DNA from: Paralithodes platypus
Taxonomy: Eukaryota > Arthropoda > Malacostraca > Decapoda > Lithodidae
Assembly (NCBI GenBank): GCA_032716605.1
Contig: CM064571.1
Span: 11,992,220 to 12,056,219, forward strand
Length of the DNA stretch: 64,000 nt
Reading direction: 5' to 3'
Part shown: positions 20,647-31,996 of the stretch, piece by piece
How positions within the stretch are numbered: position 1 is the first letter of the stretch
How the letters are laid out: every line of letters starts with the position of its first letter
Notes under the pieces: generated by a model
The model's input: the letters and a program-made list of their open reading frames with translations, nothing else
The model's database searches: none
What the model was told of the DNA's origin: nothing
Program-made: the position numbers and the translations under genes

Positions 20647-21026
20647 GGGAGGCCACCTCGCTTTTCTTTATCTTTCTCTCCCTCTCTCTTTGGCTTGTAT
20701 TCATTCGGCCCCATTCAGCCTACTGTTTTAAGACGTTTACCCGCATCCAGGTGTCAATATTTTCCTGGTGAACGGTAGCGAGCCAGCATATATATGTTTT
20801 TGTTTTGATAGTAAGCTAAATTTGTAAATTTTTCGATAGAAAGATTTCTCTGCTGATTTCAATGCTGGCTCGCTGTCGCTCGCCAGGAAGAAATCGACAC
20901 CTGGATGGGGATAAACATCTTAAAACAGTTGGCTAAATGGGGCCGAATGGATACAATCATACAAGCCAGGGAAAGAGAGAAAATTAGAGAAAGATAAAAC
21001 AAATACGGTGCCCCCCCCCCCCCCCC
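20647..21026 (-). mobile_element. TTAA MITE, family A copy 2
   Basis: Left TTAA at 20643-20646. It shares the family landmarks GGTGTCAATATTTTCCTGG, GGTAGCGAGCCAGCATATAT and CTCGCTGTCGCTCGCCAGGA. The central hairpin is degraded. The right end dissolves into a 16-C tract (21011-21026), with no TTAA remaining. Confidence 0.8.
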
Positions 21027-21099
21027 ACCCCGGCAAGTGCGGATCTCATCGTAAGAGTTTTATCGGTGCGCTGTGGATCTCCTCATATAATCCAAGGCC

Positions 21100-21642
21100 T
21101 AAAAAAATCACATTTAAATCAGCCCAGTATCATTTTATTTTTATTTTATTTTTTATTTGTTATTGCCCCTTGGCCATGCCAAATTTCACTCCTCCACATC
21201 CCCTCCTTCCACCCCCCCCCCCCCCCCCTCCTTCAATTATCACCTATTCTCCCTGTTATTCCCTTATTCTTAGGTATATTTTCGTGCTAAGATTACCGAG
21301 TTGCTAGCAGGGCGTGGTCATCTGTGTTACCAAGCGTGGGAAAGAGCGAGAGAGAGACTACCACGCAACAGTCTGCACGACGGCTGGCTGGCTGGCAGGC
21401 TGCCTCAGCCATAAGTTATGTAACTCCCGGCCTCTATCGCCGATTTTGACCATCCAAACGCTGTTTCCACTTGTTTTATTGTTGTAAAATTAATACTGTA
21501 CCTTTACGAACAACGTAAAATAGGCGCATATGGATAAGTATTAATGATATTTATGGTACGATGACGATTTGAGTTTAGGAAACAGTCTAAATACCTCCAC
21601 ACAGGGAGGGGTGGCCAATACCCCACCTACGCAGCGGAGAGG
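21100..21642 (-). mobile_element. TTAA MITE, family D copy 3
   Basis: Matches copy 2: TTCAATTATCACCTATT, TTTCCACTTGTTTTATTG, ATAGGCGCATATGGATAAGT. Right TTAA at 21643-21646. The left limit is uncertain. A 17-C tract lies at 21212-21228 in its pyrimidine-rich part. Confidence 0.6.
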
Positions 21643-21646
21643 TTAA

Positions 21647-22050
21647 TGAAAAGACAATGCCACATCAGGAATAGGCTCTATCTAAAATCACAGGCTTCAT
21701 ACCATGTTATATATTTGTTTATAGTAATTCCGCTTCAAGACAAAATCTCGGTTGAAGCTTTGGAGAATGCTCCGTTTCAAAGTATTTTATTAATTTAAAG
21801 TTACTTTCTTGCCTTGTCCATTCATTGTTCACGTTTTGCTCCGAATCGAGACCCTGTAGAACGCTATCTTCATGGACAAACAAAGCTTTCGTACCTTCCA
21901 AGACACAACCATTTTGAACTTTTTTTGCATTAGGACTCATTTTTTTGGATAATGTTTGACGTTTTTATGGAGATTACGAAGGACCTGTGAGAATACATAT
22001 TGTCAATAGTATACAACTTCAAACCCTTCCCATTCTGAATAATATAGTCT
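21647..22050. other. Spacer, nothing recognised
   Basis: About 400 bp with no recognisable gene or repeat. Confidence 0.6.
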
Positions 22051-22498
22051 ATAAATTATAGGTTTGAGTCACGAAGGGAAGAAGGAAACACTAATATTTA
22101 GTAGTGGCCCCGTAATCATTGACGACTTGCCTTATACAGTAATGGCACTCGCCTTTGAACTTCAAAGTCAGCTGTTCAAAACACCCGCTCTGGAGCATCT
22201 GGACCAACCATCATAAGCGTACGCTCATAATAACTTGCAGACTCGTCTCGTCCGTATGATGCGATGCGGATGCCACTACGAAAAAACTAATTAAAACAAA
22301 TAATAACAGATTTTTTTTTAGACCTCTTATCTGTTCTACGCTTCCCGTATTTCAGATGTTTTCCCAGTGTGGGTTTCATAGAGACGCTGCGCATGGGAAC
22401 GGGATGGAAGGGAGGGCCGGAATCATCAATGATTCTGGGGTCACTACTAAATATTAGGTTTTTCTTCTTCCTCTCAGGACTCAAACCTATAATTTATT
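22051..22498 (-). mobile_element. Foldback element K, copy 1
   Basis: The terminal inverted repeats of about 75 bp read AAATTATAGGTTTGAGTC, then AATATTTAGTAGTG with CCCC and ATCATTGA. The interior matches 28660-28970 reversed (TTTCATAGAGACGCTGCGCAT, shortened here; AACAGCTGACTTT in the other copy). A partial second end (ATTTATTAGTGGCCCCTCC at 22492-22510) lies just outside the right arm, suggesting one copy nested in another. Confidence 0.65.
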
Positions 22499-22970
22499 AG
22501 TGGCCCCTCCATCAATGACGACATGCCTAAGTCTGGAGGATGACATTCGTGATAAATATCATAAACCACTAAAGAGGTGAGACCAAACCCGTTGCCTAGA
22601 GCTCTAACTTTGTATTTCTGAAAAATATATAAATGGGGTACAGATGGCGTACTTAAATATTCACCCATGTACATCTCCCTGAAGTCTTGGATAGAGGCTG
22701 TAGGAAGCCATACTACATAATTATAAACATACAGAGTATATGTACACAAATAAAATATATGTACTGTCGCCGTCAATAGTTTCCTGGATACCTATCTGAC
22801 GATGTCTGGTGATTTGTTTTGGTAACAGTGTTACCCCTCCCTCCCCCCCCTCCCCATCTACCCACTCTGTAGTCATGTCCCTCCCCCTCTTTCTCCCTCG
22901 TCGGGCATCTGTAAGCCCCTCCCTCTCCACCACCACCGGACTCCACACACAGCACATCCACACCATTATG

Positions 22971-22973
<3 letters not shown>

Positions 22974-23015
<42 letters not shown>
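22974..23015. repeat. (CT)n microsatellite
   Basis: About 20 CT units, inside element I. Confidence 0.95.
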
Positions 23016-23018
<3 letters not shown>

Positions 23019-23223
23019 ACTGATAATTGTAATTATTCAGCACCATGATTAAGTTATATATTTTAGGATCATATTTACACTATTAAAACGTAGAAATGTA
23101 TAATGTTTCGTATTCGTTAACAGATTTAATATACCAATATTGCATTCCCTTGGCCATATATTGAGATTTGTTGACCAAATGTTTTTTTATGTATTTTCAA
23201 AGATCAGTGTAGTATCTGAGGCA

Positions 23224-23669
23224 GACGTATCCCCATCCAGGTGTCGATATCTACGTGGCGAGCGATAATAAGCCAGCATATTCGAATATTTTTAGACAGC
23301 TGGCTAAATTTGTAAAGAATGTCCAACGAAGCCGAATTACTTCATACAATGCTAGCTCGGTATTGCTCGTCAACAATTACTTCATACAATGCTAGCTCGG
23401 TATTGCTCGTCAACAATTACTTCATACAATGCTAGCTCGGTATTGCTCGTCAACAATTACTTCATACAATGCTAGCTCGGTATTGCTCGTCAACAATTAC
23501 TTCATACAATGCTAGCTCGGTATTGCTCGTCAACAATTACTTCATACAATGCTAGCTCGGTATTGCTCGTCAACAATTTGTTTACACCTAGATAGACTTC
23601 TTAAAACACTTGGCTGAATGGGGCCGAATGGATGAAATCCTGAAACAGAGAGTAATGTGTATTCTCCCC
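23224..23669 (-). mobile_element. TTAA MITE, family A copy 3, with internal array
   Basis: The left end is eroded (CCCATCCAGGTGTCGATATC at about 23230); the right TTAA is at 23670-23673. The core half AATTACTTCATACAATGCT and AGCTCGGTATTGCTCG is amplified as six 40-bp tandem units (23336-23575), lengthening the copy. Confidence 0.8.
23336..23575. repeat. 40-bp tandem repeat, 6 units, inside a MITE
   Basis: Six identical or nearly identical units beginning TTACTTCATACAATGCTAGC and ending TCGTCAACAA. The unit is MITE A core sequence. Confidence 0.95.
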
Positions 23670-24164
23670 TTAAAAAAGCTTCTAAAACTCATAGCAGTTA
23701 TAATTAATTAATATTTCGGAGATAGTAATGTGAGGAATGTATTGGTGGACGAAGCGAGGGGGCGGAGCTTACAATAGGAGACGACGTAGGAGAATGAGGG
23801 GGAGAGGGATGAGAAACCATACAGAGGGGGTGGATGGGGAAGAAGGGGGGGGGGGGGGGCAACAGTGTTACCAAAACAAATCATGACTCCTTGTGAGTTG
23901 GGTGTCCAGGAAATTATTGACGGCGACAGTACATTCATATAACAATATATTGTACAAAAATATTCAACTCATTGACTAGCTTCGAGTCTGAGAAACTAAG
24001 ATAATGATTTTCACAACGTGCAACTGCACAACCACGTCCGTCGGGCTGAGGGTCTTGGCTATATACACCCCCCCCCCCCCCCTTTTCTCTTAAAATGGAA
24101 AAGCACCGAACAACTTAGACCCGTTGCCGTAGCGCGACACAAATCATACGCGATTTCTCTAAAT

Positions 24165-25757
24165 TCACAGACAGGTAACATGACAAAAAAGTATGGTTGG
24201 AGGTCTGTTGAAAATCATAACAGAAATTTTTTTACGAAAACGAAGCGATACTGCTCCGTACGAGATTGGGAGTTTTACCGGGTTCTCGCACCATATCTTC
24301 AATTGCGCGTACCACACCTGAGCCAGCCACAGAGGCGCGATCGAGACCAAGCCTATATAATCCCGTAGTTTGTAAACTACTTGCCACATGAGTGAAGCTT
24401 CTGGTGGTGGATACAGATACAATAAATGGATTTCCATTTGTTCCAATCCTCCAGTAATGCGTCTGGTCCTCCCCTGGCGAGTCAGGAAGAGAGGAAGTCT
24501 GTGGTTCTCCTCGGACACCAACAAATCCACTTGTAAACGGTAAGGCTCTGCAATCATCCGTTGAAAGATGGTTTGCTTCAGAGCCCATTCTATTTGTGTG
24601 CTCTGCCGCCATGACAGAGCTTCTGCCCATACATTCGCCAAGCCTGGCAGATATAATGCGTGAAGATAAATGTCGAGCTTTTCCGCCAACACAAATATCT
24701 TTTCCGACAACTCTAGTAACACTCGAGACCTCGCTGACCCTTGATTCTGAATGCACATGACTGCATTCCGATTGTCTATTCTGAAGGCCACTGATTTTCC
24801 AACTAGAGTCGAACCGTGTGCCTGAAGGAAAAAGAAAGGGACTAACAACTCTTTCGCGTTGATGTGAAACTCCTTGAACCGGGATCAAAGACCCTGGCCT
24901 TGGTGTCCGAGGTTTGACTGGTAACCCCATCCCAGAGTACCTGAAGCATCTGTGTCTACCCATACCGTAGGTGGAGAAGATGTCCATGTCATAATTGAGT
25001 GCAATGTTTCTGGCCTCACCCAGACCGCCAGTAAGTTGTGGATTAATTTCGGGATATGCCAGGACTTGTCCACCGGCATAAGCGGAAAATTTCTGTCTCC
25101 CTCAAAGATTAACTTCTTTACTTTCAACCGGCCCAACGGTACCGTAAGTTGAATCCAGTTAAGAGAGCCTACCAAGGACTCCCACACCTTCCTTGTGGTG
25201 GTCAGACTGTGGAGAAACTGGAACAGTTTCCTGCAAAATCTGTTGGGATTGTCGACACTCTGACTGATAGTCAACTGTGCAGTGTCCCACAGCAGACCCA
25301 CCCACTGGATTACCCTCGTCGGGACAAGATGTGACTTTGCCAAGTTGTCCTTTAACCCGAGGGATTTCACATGACATAATACTGTGTTGACATGTTGGAG
25401 GCATAAAATCTTGGACTCCGCTACCACTAGCCAGTCGTCTAAGTACCACATGATCGTGATCCCATGCCGTAGTAGTGGTAACAGGGCCTGCCGGACTAAT
25501 TTGGTAAAGACCCGAGGTGCCAGGCTCAGACCGAAAGGCATTCTTTGAAAAACAAAAGTATGATGCCTGATCCTCAGAGCGAGGATACTTTGGAACCGTT
25601 TCTTTACTGGGACATGCCAATAGGCTTCCGTCAGGGCTAAAGAGCCCATCCAACCTTGTGGCGGAAGTGTTAACCTGATCTGATTCACAGTGAGCATCCT
25701 GAACGATGGGTTGTGAATGTAGCGGTTCAGTTGGGACAAGTCTACGACCGGCCTCAT
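24165..25757 (-). pseudogene. DIRS-type retroelement RT and RNase H
   Basis: A polymerase of the tyrosine-recombinase (DIRS-like) retroelements, whose RT copies the element and whose RNase H removes the RNA. One frame runs 25757 to 24165. The first 290 codons carry RPVVDLSQLNRYI (1-14), QRMPFGLSLAPRVFTK (71-86) and MWYLDDWLVV (103-112, catalytic YLDD). RNase H follows: VWVDTDASGTLGWGY (265-279), then KELLVP, RIDNRNA and a C-terminal WAEALSW. A TGA at 24885-24887 replaces the Trp codon expected in GLWSRFKE. Motif A reads SLALTEAYWHVP where the family has SLDLxDAY, so a catalytic Asp is lost. The downstream stretch IHLLYLYPPPEASL and IAPLWLAQVWYAQL fits DIRS. No tyrosine recombinase domain follows. 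It is dead, 3' truncated, and preceded by Gag. Confidence 0.9.
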
Positions 25758-26147
25758 TTAAACGCTGTCCCTTTTAATGAGACTAATCTGGACGTGTAAA
25801 CTGGGCGAGTTGGACTGACCGGGACAATGATACGCTTGGTGATCATTTTGTTGACTAGTGACTCCACCTCTAATGAAACATTCTTTATTTCTGAGGGTAG
25901 ACGTAAACGAGGCCGCCGGAGCTAATGCCAAGTTATGCCCTCGCGTACCACTATACTGACCACCATGCTTCCTGAGAAACCAAGGTAGTGCTCAGTACGG
26001 AGGACAGGATTAGCCTACAACCAATCTCTTCCAGAAGCTTCTTCAACAAGAACACCCTGAGATCTTGGCATGCCCGAACAGCTTCCAAGAAAGCCACCCG
26101 GATATCACCTAGAGTTTACACAGAGTTTTGGAGCATAAGCCACCGGG

Positions 26148-27347
26148 TCAGAGAAAGGGCTTGGTCACCTGGGGATCAGTTACTGCCTCAGTCGTTCTCG
26201 ATAGAGATGCAGCTATTTGACGACTGATGAGGAACTGTGACAACAGGCGCCAGGCTTTCTGCCTTAACTTGAAGTCCTTATCTATCTGAGTAGGTGTAGG
26301 ACTAGAAAAAGGGTCTGCCATCTGACATAAAGAAAGTTTAGGTGCACTCAAAAAGTCTGACACAGGTTTGGAAACACCCCCCGCCTGAGCCACCGACAAT
26401 GAAAGCAGACAATGATTTTCCTGAGGAATTTGGGATAGGGGACGACTCTATAAGGGGATCCACTCGGCTCACTAGGAATACCCCTATACTCAGAAGCTAA
26501 CACTTGGACCGGCCCTCGTTTTGAGGAGTGTGGCGACGGGGAATGGTGTAGTGCTGCGGCCACACCGATGGTTAGACGTGACCTACTATAGGATGGCTGA
26601 TGATCCCACTGGGTAATTCCCTCGACGGAGTCACCGTATACCTGCGGGCCGGCCCCGACTGGCCGGATTGGACTCTCGGCCTAGCAAGAGGACGGCCTTG
26701 CATATTCTGGTACCGGCGAACAAGACGTGATAGACTTAGTCGTCAAAGCAGCCGCCTTACGGGAATGAGAACGGGAGGCACTGAAGTCGGAACGTGTCGC
26801 ATACTCCAGTACCCCTGTCTGCTTCTTCTTTGCCTCCTGCTTGATGGGCGGAGAAGAGTGGGATTTGCGCAAGCGGCGACTTCGAGCGTGAGAGTCGACG
26901 TGACTACGTAGATGGAAGCGACGAATTGGGCGTTGACCGTTTCGTCGTGCGGCGGGGTGAGCTAGATTGTGTGGCTTCGTCAGTAGAGTAATCGGAACTA
27001 ATCATTGGTTTCTAAACGACTTTAGACTGTTCCTTCTTAATAACTGTTCCCGCACAAGAACGAGAAGACGTAGAAGACTTAGAAGTAGGCCTAGCAAAAG
27101 TGGGCTTAACTAACAAGTCCCAAAGAGGCTTATCATCACAATGTAAAGCTTTATGTGCCACTTCTTTGCAATAGTCAGTAAAACAATGTTTGATAGCAGC
27201 TAATTCAGTAAGACACCCTTCTTCTTTTATGGTTAATGAAACCATTACGAGCACCTTTTTGTGACCCACTGTCCTCGTGATTTGTCCAAGCAAAGGAACA
27301 CACTTGACACATAATTTATGGCCTGTCACTGGAAGGTTGGTGCACAA
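26148..27347 (-). pseudogene. DIRS Gag-like region
   Basis: Minus-strand sequence directly upstream of the DIRS RT, broken into frames at 27012-27347, 26348-26563 and 26148-26399. The first opens with a Cys/His pattern, MCTNLPVTGHKLCVKC (C-x9-C-x2-C with a His), resembling the N-terminal zinc-binding segment of DIRS Gag. The last reads LSAPKLSLCQMADPFSSPTP and RQKAWRLLSQFLISRQIAA, a helical segment like the C-terminal part of DIRS Gag. Position and order, Gag then RT, fit the element. Identity is inferred from position and pattern and is less certain than for the RT. About 230-390 bp of broken sequence separates it from the RT start (conserved NKMITKRI at about 25850). Confidence 0.5.
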
Positions 27348-27379
27348 ATCAGTAGAACAGAATCCCCCCCCCCCCCCCC

Positions 27380-28599
27380 TACCCCCGATGATCGGTAACT
27401 AGGTCCGGAGTGTACCACTGAGGAGACGCAGATCTGGAAAAGATGTATCCAAGAATCAATGCCCATAAGGACAACCTGAGACACACAGCCTAAATGTTAC
27501 CTTTAACACAAAAGAAAAGTAGATGAGGCAATCAGCACCACTCTAAGTTTCTCGTGTATCTTTATGGAAAACCCGCATGCAGTTTTCCCATGAAGGTATT
27601 GTTGACTTCTTACCCATGATAGTGACCATCATTGATCTATACCTTAGTACTAATCTAGAAAACGCTTTTTAGTGATTGACCCTCTCGCCATGATGGAAGA
27701 GTTCATCGATCTGCTTGCCGTGATGGGAGACAAAATTTAGGTTAGGCGAGTCGTTCTGGCGGAACCGAAACATCCTTTGGAAGCCTTCCTCTTCCGCCGG
27801 GAGTTCATTAAATTCAAGACAACGAACGGGTTTATTGGATCCGGAGCAACACACCAGAACGCCACCAGTGATACGCCCCGAAGAGGATGAAACGCATTCA
27901 CGAGACTAGTCACCGCCGTGACTGATCCAAAAACTCTAATTCTGTCTGTCAGGCCTCCGACAAATAGATAGAAGAAATCATAATCATTAGTTTGGACCTG
28001 CCAAACTCCCTCAAAAACTAGTACGATTCCATCATCTAGAGAAAGAGGGTTACATAGTTTATGGCATACATCAAATGTAATAACAAAGAACCTAAAATTA
28101 CATTGCCTAGCTATAAAACAGACCCTACTGAGAGGCTGGCCACGTGGCCTAGGGCAAGCAGTAGGACGACGAATCCGACGAGTTACTCTTACTTCTAGGA
28201 AGAACCAACTCCCTCCATCCAACTCGAAGACAGGAACGCAGGGACGACGCAGTAACCAAAAGCAAAACTCTTTACTAAGTAAAGTAGTTCTATAATAGAG
28301 GTCCTGCCAAAGATAACAAAAAAAGCTTAACCCACCAAAGAGGTGGCCGAAAAGCGCTGACCTTCAAGTAATAAAAGCCTCTAACCTATCCTAGTTAAGG
28401 CTAAATAAAACTAGAGGAAAATATAACACACAAAATGGCGTCCCCGCCTTATCACGACCACGGCACGCCACCTCACAAAGCACCCTAAAACACAACTCCT
28501 GGGAGTCACGCTAATCAGCATGCCCGACCTAACTAATCTAACCTTACTCTAGCACATCTCAGATTAGTACAAATGGGCAAAAGACTCACTATCCGGATG
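27380..28599. other. Possible DIRS 5' flank, nothing recognised
   Basis: About 1.2 kb upstream of the Gag region, preceded by a 16-C tract (27364-27379). A minus-strand frame of 161 codons (27737-28222) shows no family motif. It may include the DIRS terminal repeat, but with the other end lost this cannot be tested here. Confidence 0.4.
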
Positions 28600-28972
28600 G
28601 AAGAGTGACGAATGAAGAGAGGTTGGGAACCACACGTTTGCTCAGCGTGACACTCCGGAGCAGAAGAGCGAACATGCGCAGCATCTCTATGAAACCCACG
28701 CTGGAAAAACTTCTGAACTACGGGAAGCATAGAACAGATAAGTGCTCTAAACTTTGTTCTGTTATTATTTGTTTAAATTCGTTTTTCGTAGTGGCATCCG
28801 CATCATACGGACGAGACGAGTCCGTAAGTTATTATGAGCGTACGCATATGATGATTGGTCTCTATGCTCCGGGGCGGGTGTTTTGAACAGCTGACTTTGG
28901 AGTTCAAAGAATGCCATTACTGTATAAGGCATGTCGTCAATGATGGATGGGCCACTAATAAATATTCAAAGT
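28600..28972 (+). mobile_element. Foldback element K, copy 2
   Basis: Highly similar to 22108-22470 reversed: TCTCTATGAAACCCACGCTG, AGTGGCATCCGCATCATACG, TTATTATGAGCGTACGC, GTGTTTTGAACAGCTGAC and the end GTCGTCAATGATGGA with GGGCCACTAATAAATATT. The left boundary is unclear, so it is probably 5' incomplete. Confidence 0.7.
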
Positions 28973-30120
28973 TGAATGAAGAACAGAGCTACTGTAAGCT
29001 TAAGGGATTATAAACCATGGTATATCAGCCACATATGCTACAGCAGTGACGATGGCGCCGTATATGTTTTTTTTTCCTTTTTCTTTGTCATGTGTGTGTA
29101 TGTGTTGGGGGGGGGGGGGGGGGGGGGGGGATTCGTCCGGACCCTTGCTCCCAAAGAAGTAGGTGTCGCTGGACCTCCAAGCAAACTAGTTGTGTATATC
29201 CCTGTGAGTCTACGTCCATATATCTTGGAGCATACTGAAATTAAATCAATTGCATCGTGCTCTCTTGTACTCCTTGTCCCGTGTCCATTAAACTAATTAC
29301 CCAGTTAAGTCGATGGAGTAACCCATGTTGGTTTCTATAATAGCAGCACAACAATAATCCATAATGATATGTAGGGTTTTTGGTCCCCACTCCCAGGTGT
29401 CTTACGATCATCTCCAAGCCTAATATGTGACCACAGTAACTAAACAGGAAGTAGTACAGTTATAATTAATAGTTCGAATACAACTTTGTTCATAAATTGC
29501 ATTATGTTAAGTTACTATCCCGTAATTTGTCCAAGAGAGTCATCATTAATTCTATAGGACGTGACTGTATTGTTTGTTTTACATCATACATGTGCCGAAT
29601 TAATTACCCTATTTCTAGATTTCACATAATTTATCTAGATTTTCGGCAAATTAGATATTTTCAGTATACCCTCAAAATGGTGAATATCTAGAAGGAAACA
29701 AAAGTCTTATGGTCGTGCTTGGGGGTGTCCAGCAAGAGGTCAAAATGTAATGTTTAATATCCTGGCCAGATTTCGTTAAAATCTATTCATTCATTATCGG
29801 AATGCTTTGCAAACATACAGTTCAATCAAAATCAATACCTCGTCGCAAACTGTGATGATAATTTATATGAAATCTATAAAGGGAGACATTAACTCAATAT
29901 TCTTATGAGGTGAAGCACATCTGATAGAAGCCTATTAGAAACACATGAAAACTGGTAAGGAAAGATTATTGCACCTTTAAATTAGAGTTTATGAGCAAGA
30001 TTATTGATAAACTATATTAATTATAACTGTACATGCAGACACACAGATAATCAAACGCATAGCAGCGATTATAATAACCCTTTTCCTTCTACTTTATGCT
30101 TCACCTTACCAACATCCTAT

Positions 30121-30123
<3 letters not shown>
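28973..30123. other. Spacer with 24-G tract, nothing else recognised
   Basis: Contains a 24-G homopolymer (29107-29130). The rest is AT-rich with no recognisable gene or repeat. Confidence 0.6.
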
Positions 30124-30165
<42 letters not shown>

Positions 30166-30210
30166 GAGAGACAGAGAGAGAGAGAAATAGAGAGAGAGAG
30201 AGAGAGAGAG
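30124..30210. repeat. (GA)n microsatellite
   Basis: About 40 GA units with rare interruptions. Confidence 0.95.
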
Positions 30211-30384
30211 ATGCATGAAATCGTTTGGCTGGAATTAGCAAACTAGATATAAAACCTATAATTACCAAGCACAAAATGCAATATAAACAAAATACTATTG
30301 AAGCGGAGACCTTGATTGGCAATGTTTGGCTTGTAACTGTGTCAGGTCAATAAAAACCTATTAGCGGAAACGTTGTCAATAAAT

Positions 30385-30774
30385 CCTACCTGTGTGTTGT
30401 TTATATCCAGTCTTTCATCTGTTCCTACCTGTGTGTTGTTTATATCCAGTCTTTCATCTGTTCCTACCTGTGTGTTGTTTATATCCAGTCTTTCATCTGT
30501 TCCTACCTGTGTGTTGTTTATATCCAGTTTTTCATCTGTTCCTACCTGTGTGTTGTTTATATCCAGTCTTTCATCTGTTCCTACCTGTGTGTTGTTTATA
30601 TCCAGTCTTTCATCTGTTCCTACCTGTGTGTTGTTTATATCCAGTCTTTCATCTGTTCCTACCTGTGTGTTGTTTATATCCAGTCTTTCATCTGTTCCTA
30701 CCTGTGTTTTGTTTATATCCAGTCTTTCATCTGTTCCTACCTGTGTGTTGTTTATATCCAGTCTTTCATCTGTT
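30385..30774. repeat. 39-bp minisatellite, 10 units
   Basis: Ten units beginning CCTACCTGTGTGTTGTTTAT every 39 bp, with two single-base variants (30529, 30708 region). The unit length is divisible by three, so two overlapping frames of about 150 codons stay open (13-residue repeats such as PTCVLFISSLSSV). Probably not translated. Confidence 0.97.
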
Positions 30775-31055
30775 CAGACTGATTATTACATATCAAATTG
30801 TTTATCATTACTCAGTACAAAATAAAATCGATGTCTATACACTGTAATTTATTTTTTATTTTTTACATAATTGAAGGAAGTAAGAAATTTAACAAAACCT
30901 AAATCCACGTACCCAAAATTATCCTTCAATCATGCAAAATAATTGAAGAAAGATAGAAATAAGGGTAAACTCTGCCACAACACCCAAATGCACCAAATTA
31001 TTGAGTTTTCCTATACATCCACCCGAAAACCACCAGTGATTATACCACAAGGGAG
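30775..31055. other. Spacer, nothing recognised
   Basis: About 280 bp of AT-rich unique-looking sequence. Confidence 0.5.
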
Positions 31056-31059
31056 TTAA

Positions 31060-31436
31060 GCCAGCCCACCTCGCTTTTTTTATCTTTCTCTCTCTCTCCC
31101 TTTGGCTTGTATCCATTCGGCCCCATTCAGCCTACTGTTTTAAGACGTTTACCCTCATCCAGGTGTCAATATTTTCCTGGCGAGCGGTATCAAGCCAGCA
31201 TATATATATTTTTGTTTTGACAGCAAGCTAAATTTGTAAAAAAAAAAATATATAAAAATGTCTCCGGCGAAGCCGGATTTCTCAATACAATATTGGCTCG
31301 TTATCGCTCGCCAGAAAGAAATCGACACCTGGATGGGGATAAGCGTCTTTAAAAGTTGGCTGAATGGGGCCGAATGGATACAAGCCAGGAGAAGAGAGAA
31401 AAGGAGAGAAAGATAAAAAAAGCCGGTGACTCCCCC
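31060..31436 (-). mobile_element. TTAA MITE, family A copy 4
   Basis: TTAA at 31056-31059 and 31437-31440. Inverted halves with GGTGTCAATATTTTCCTGGC and CGCTCGCCAGAAAGAAATCG; central hairpin CTCCGGCGAAGCCGGAT. 377 bp. It ends about 25 bp before the 3' end of the outer LINE-II. Confidence 0.85.
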
Positions 31437-31611
31437 TTAAGAAGTATTGTAGTGGTGTGACATTCTTTTTTCCTTTCTAAGTGAATGAAGGAGCCAAAAG
31501 GCAAAGCTGCCTGGAACAAGTGTCCCCCCGAAAATGGAAAGAGTGACAGAGCCAAATTCAAGGTACGTTGGAGTCAATATGTCTGGACACACTTAGCTTG
31601 AATCAGTTTAA

Positions 31612-31996
31612 GAGGGGTCACCTGCTTTTTTTTATTTTTCTCTCCTTTTCACTCTTTCCCTGGCTTATATCCATTCGGCCCCATTCAGCCAACTGTTTTA
31701 AGACGTTTATCCCCATCCAGGTGTCGATTTCTTCCTGTCGAGCGATAGCGAACCAGCATTGTATGGAGAAATCCGGCTTTGCCGAAGAAATTTTTCTATC
31801 GAAAAATTTACAAATTTAGCTTGCTGTTAAAACAGAAATATATATATGCTGGCTTGCTAACGCTCGCCAGGGAAATACTGACACCAGGATCGGGGTAAAC
31901 GTAGCCTACTTAAAACAGTAGGCTGAATGGGGCCGAATGAATACAAGCCAAAGAGAGAGGGAGATAAAGAGAAGAAAAAAAACGAGGTGGGCTCCC
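31612..31996 (+). mobile_element. TTAA MITE, family A copy 5
   Basis: TTAA at 31608-31611 and 31997-32000. Read here in the family B-like direction: CCAGGTGTCGATTTCTTCC, GAGCGATAGCGAACCAGCAT, hairpin CCGGCTTTGCCG, TTTTTCTATCGAAAAATTTA. It is inserted in the outer LINE-II. The paralogue at about 32930 shows the uninterrupted CAATTTAAGTCATAGG. Confidence 0.9.

Larger units (their letters stand above)
22761..23932. mobile_element. Long-TIR element I, about 1.17 kb
   Basis: The left arm (22761-22935) and right arm (23740-23932) are inverted copies. The ends are GTACTGTCGCCGTCAATAG and, reversed, GTACTGTCGCCGTCAATAAT. Both arms then carry GGTAACAGTGTTACC-type and pyrimidine-rich blocks. The interior holds (CT)n at 22974-23015 and MITE A copy 3. 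There is no transposase. Confidence 0.65.

Noticed and set aside
24232..24987. 251-codon minus-strand frame overlapping the DIRS RNase H
   Set aside because: It is in another frame from the recognisable RT/RNase H and has no motifs; a shadow frame.
27737..28222. 161-codon minus-strand frame as a host gene
   Set aside because: No recognisable domain, next to a dead DIRS element and without splice or promoter context.
30373..30847. Two 150-codon frames at the 39-bp minisatellite
   Set aside because: Both frames are open only because the unit is a multiple of three and lacks stops; no flanking gene structure.
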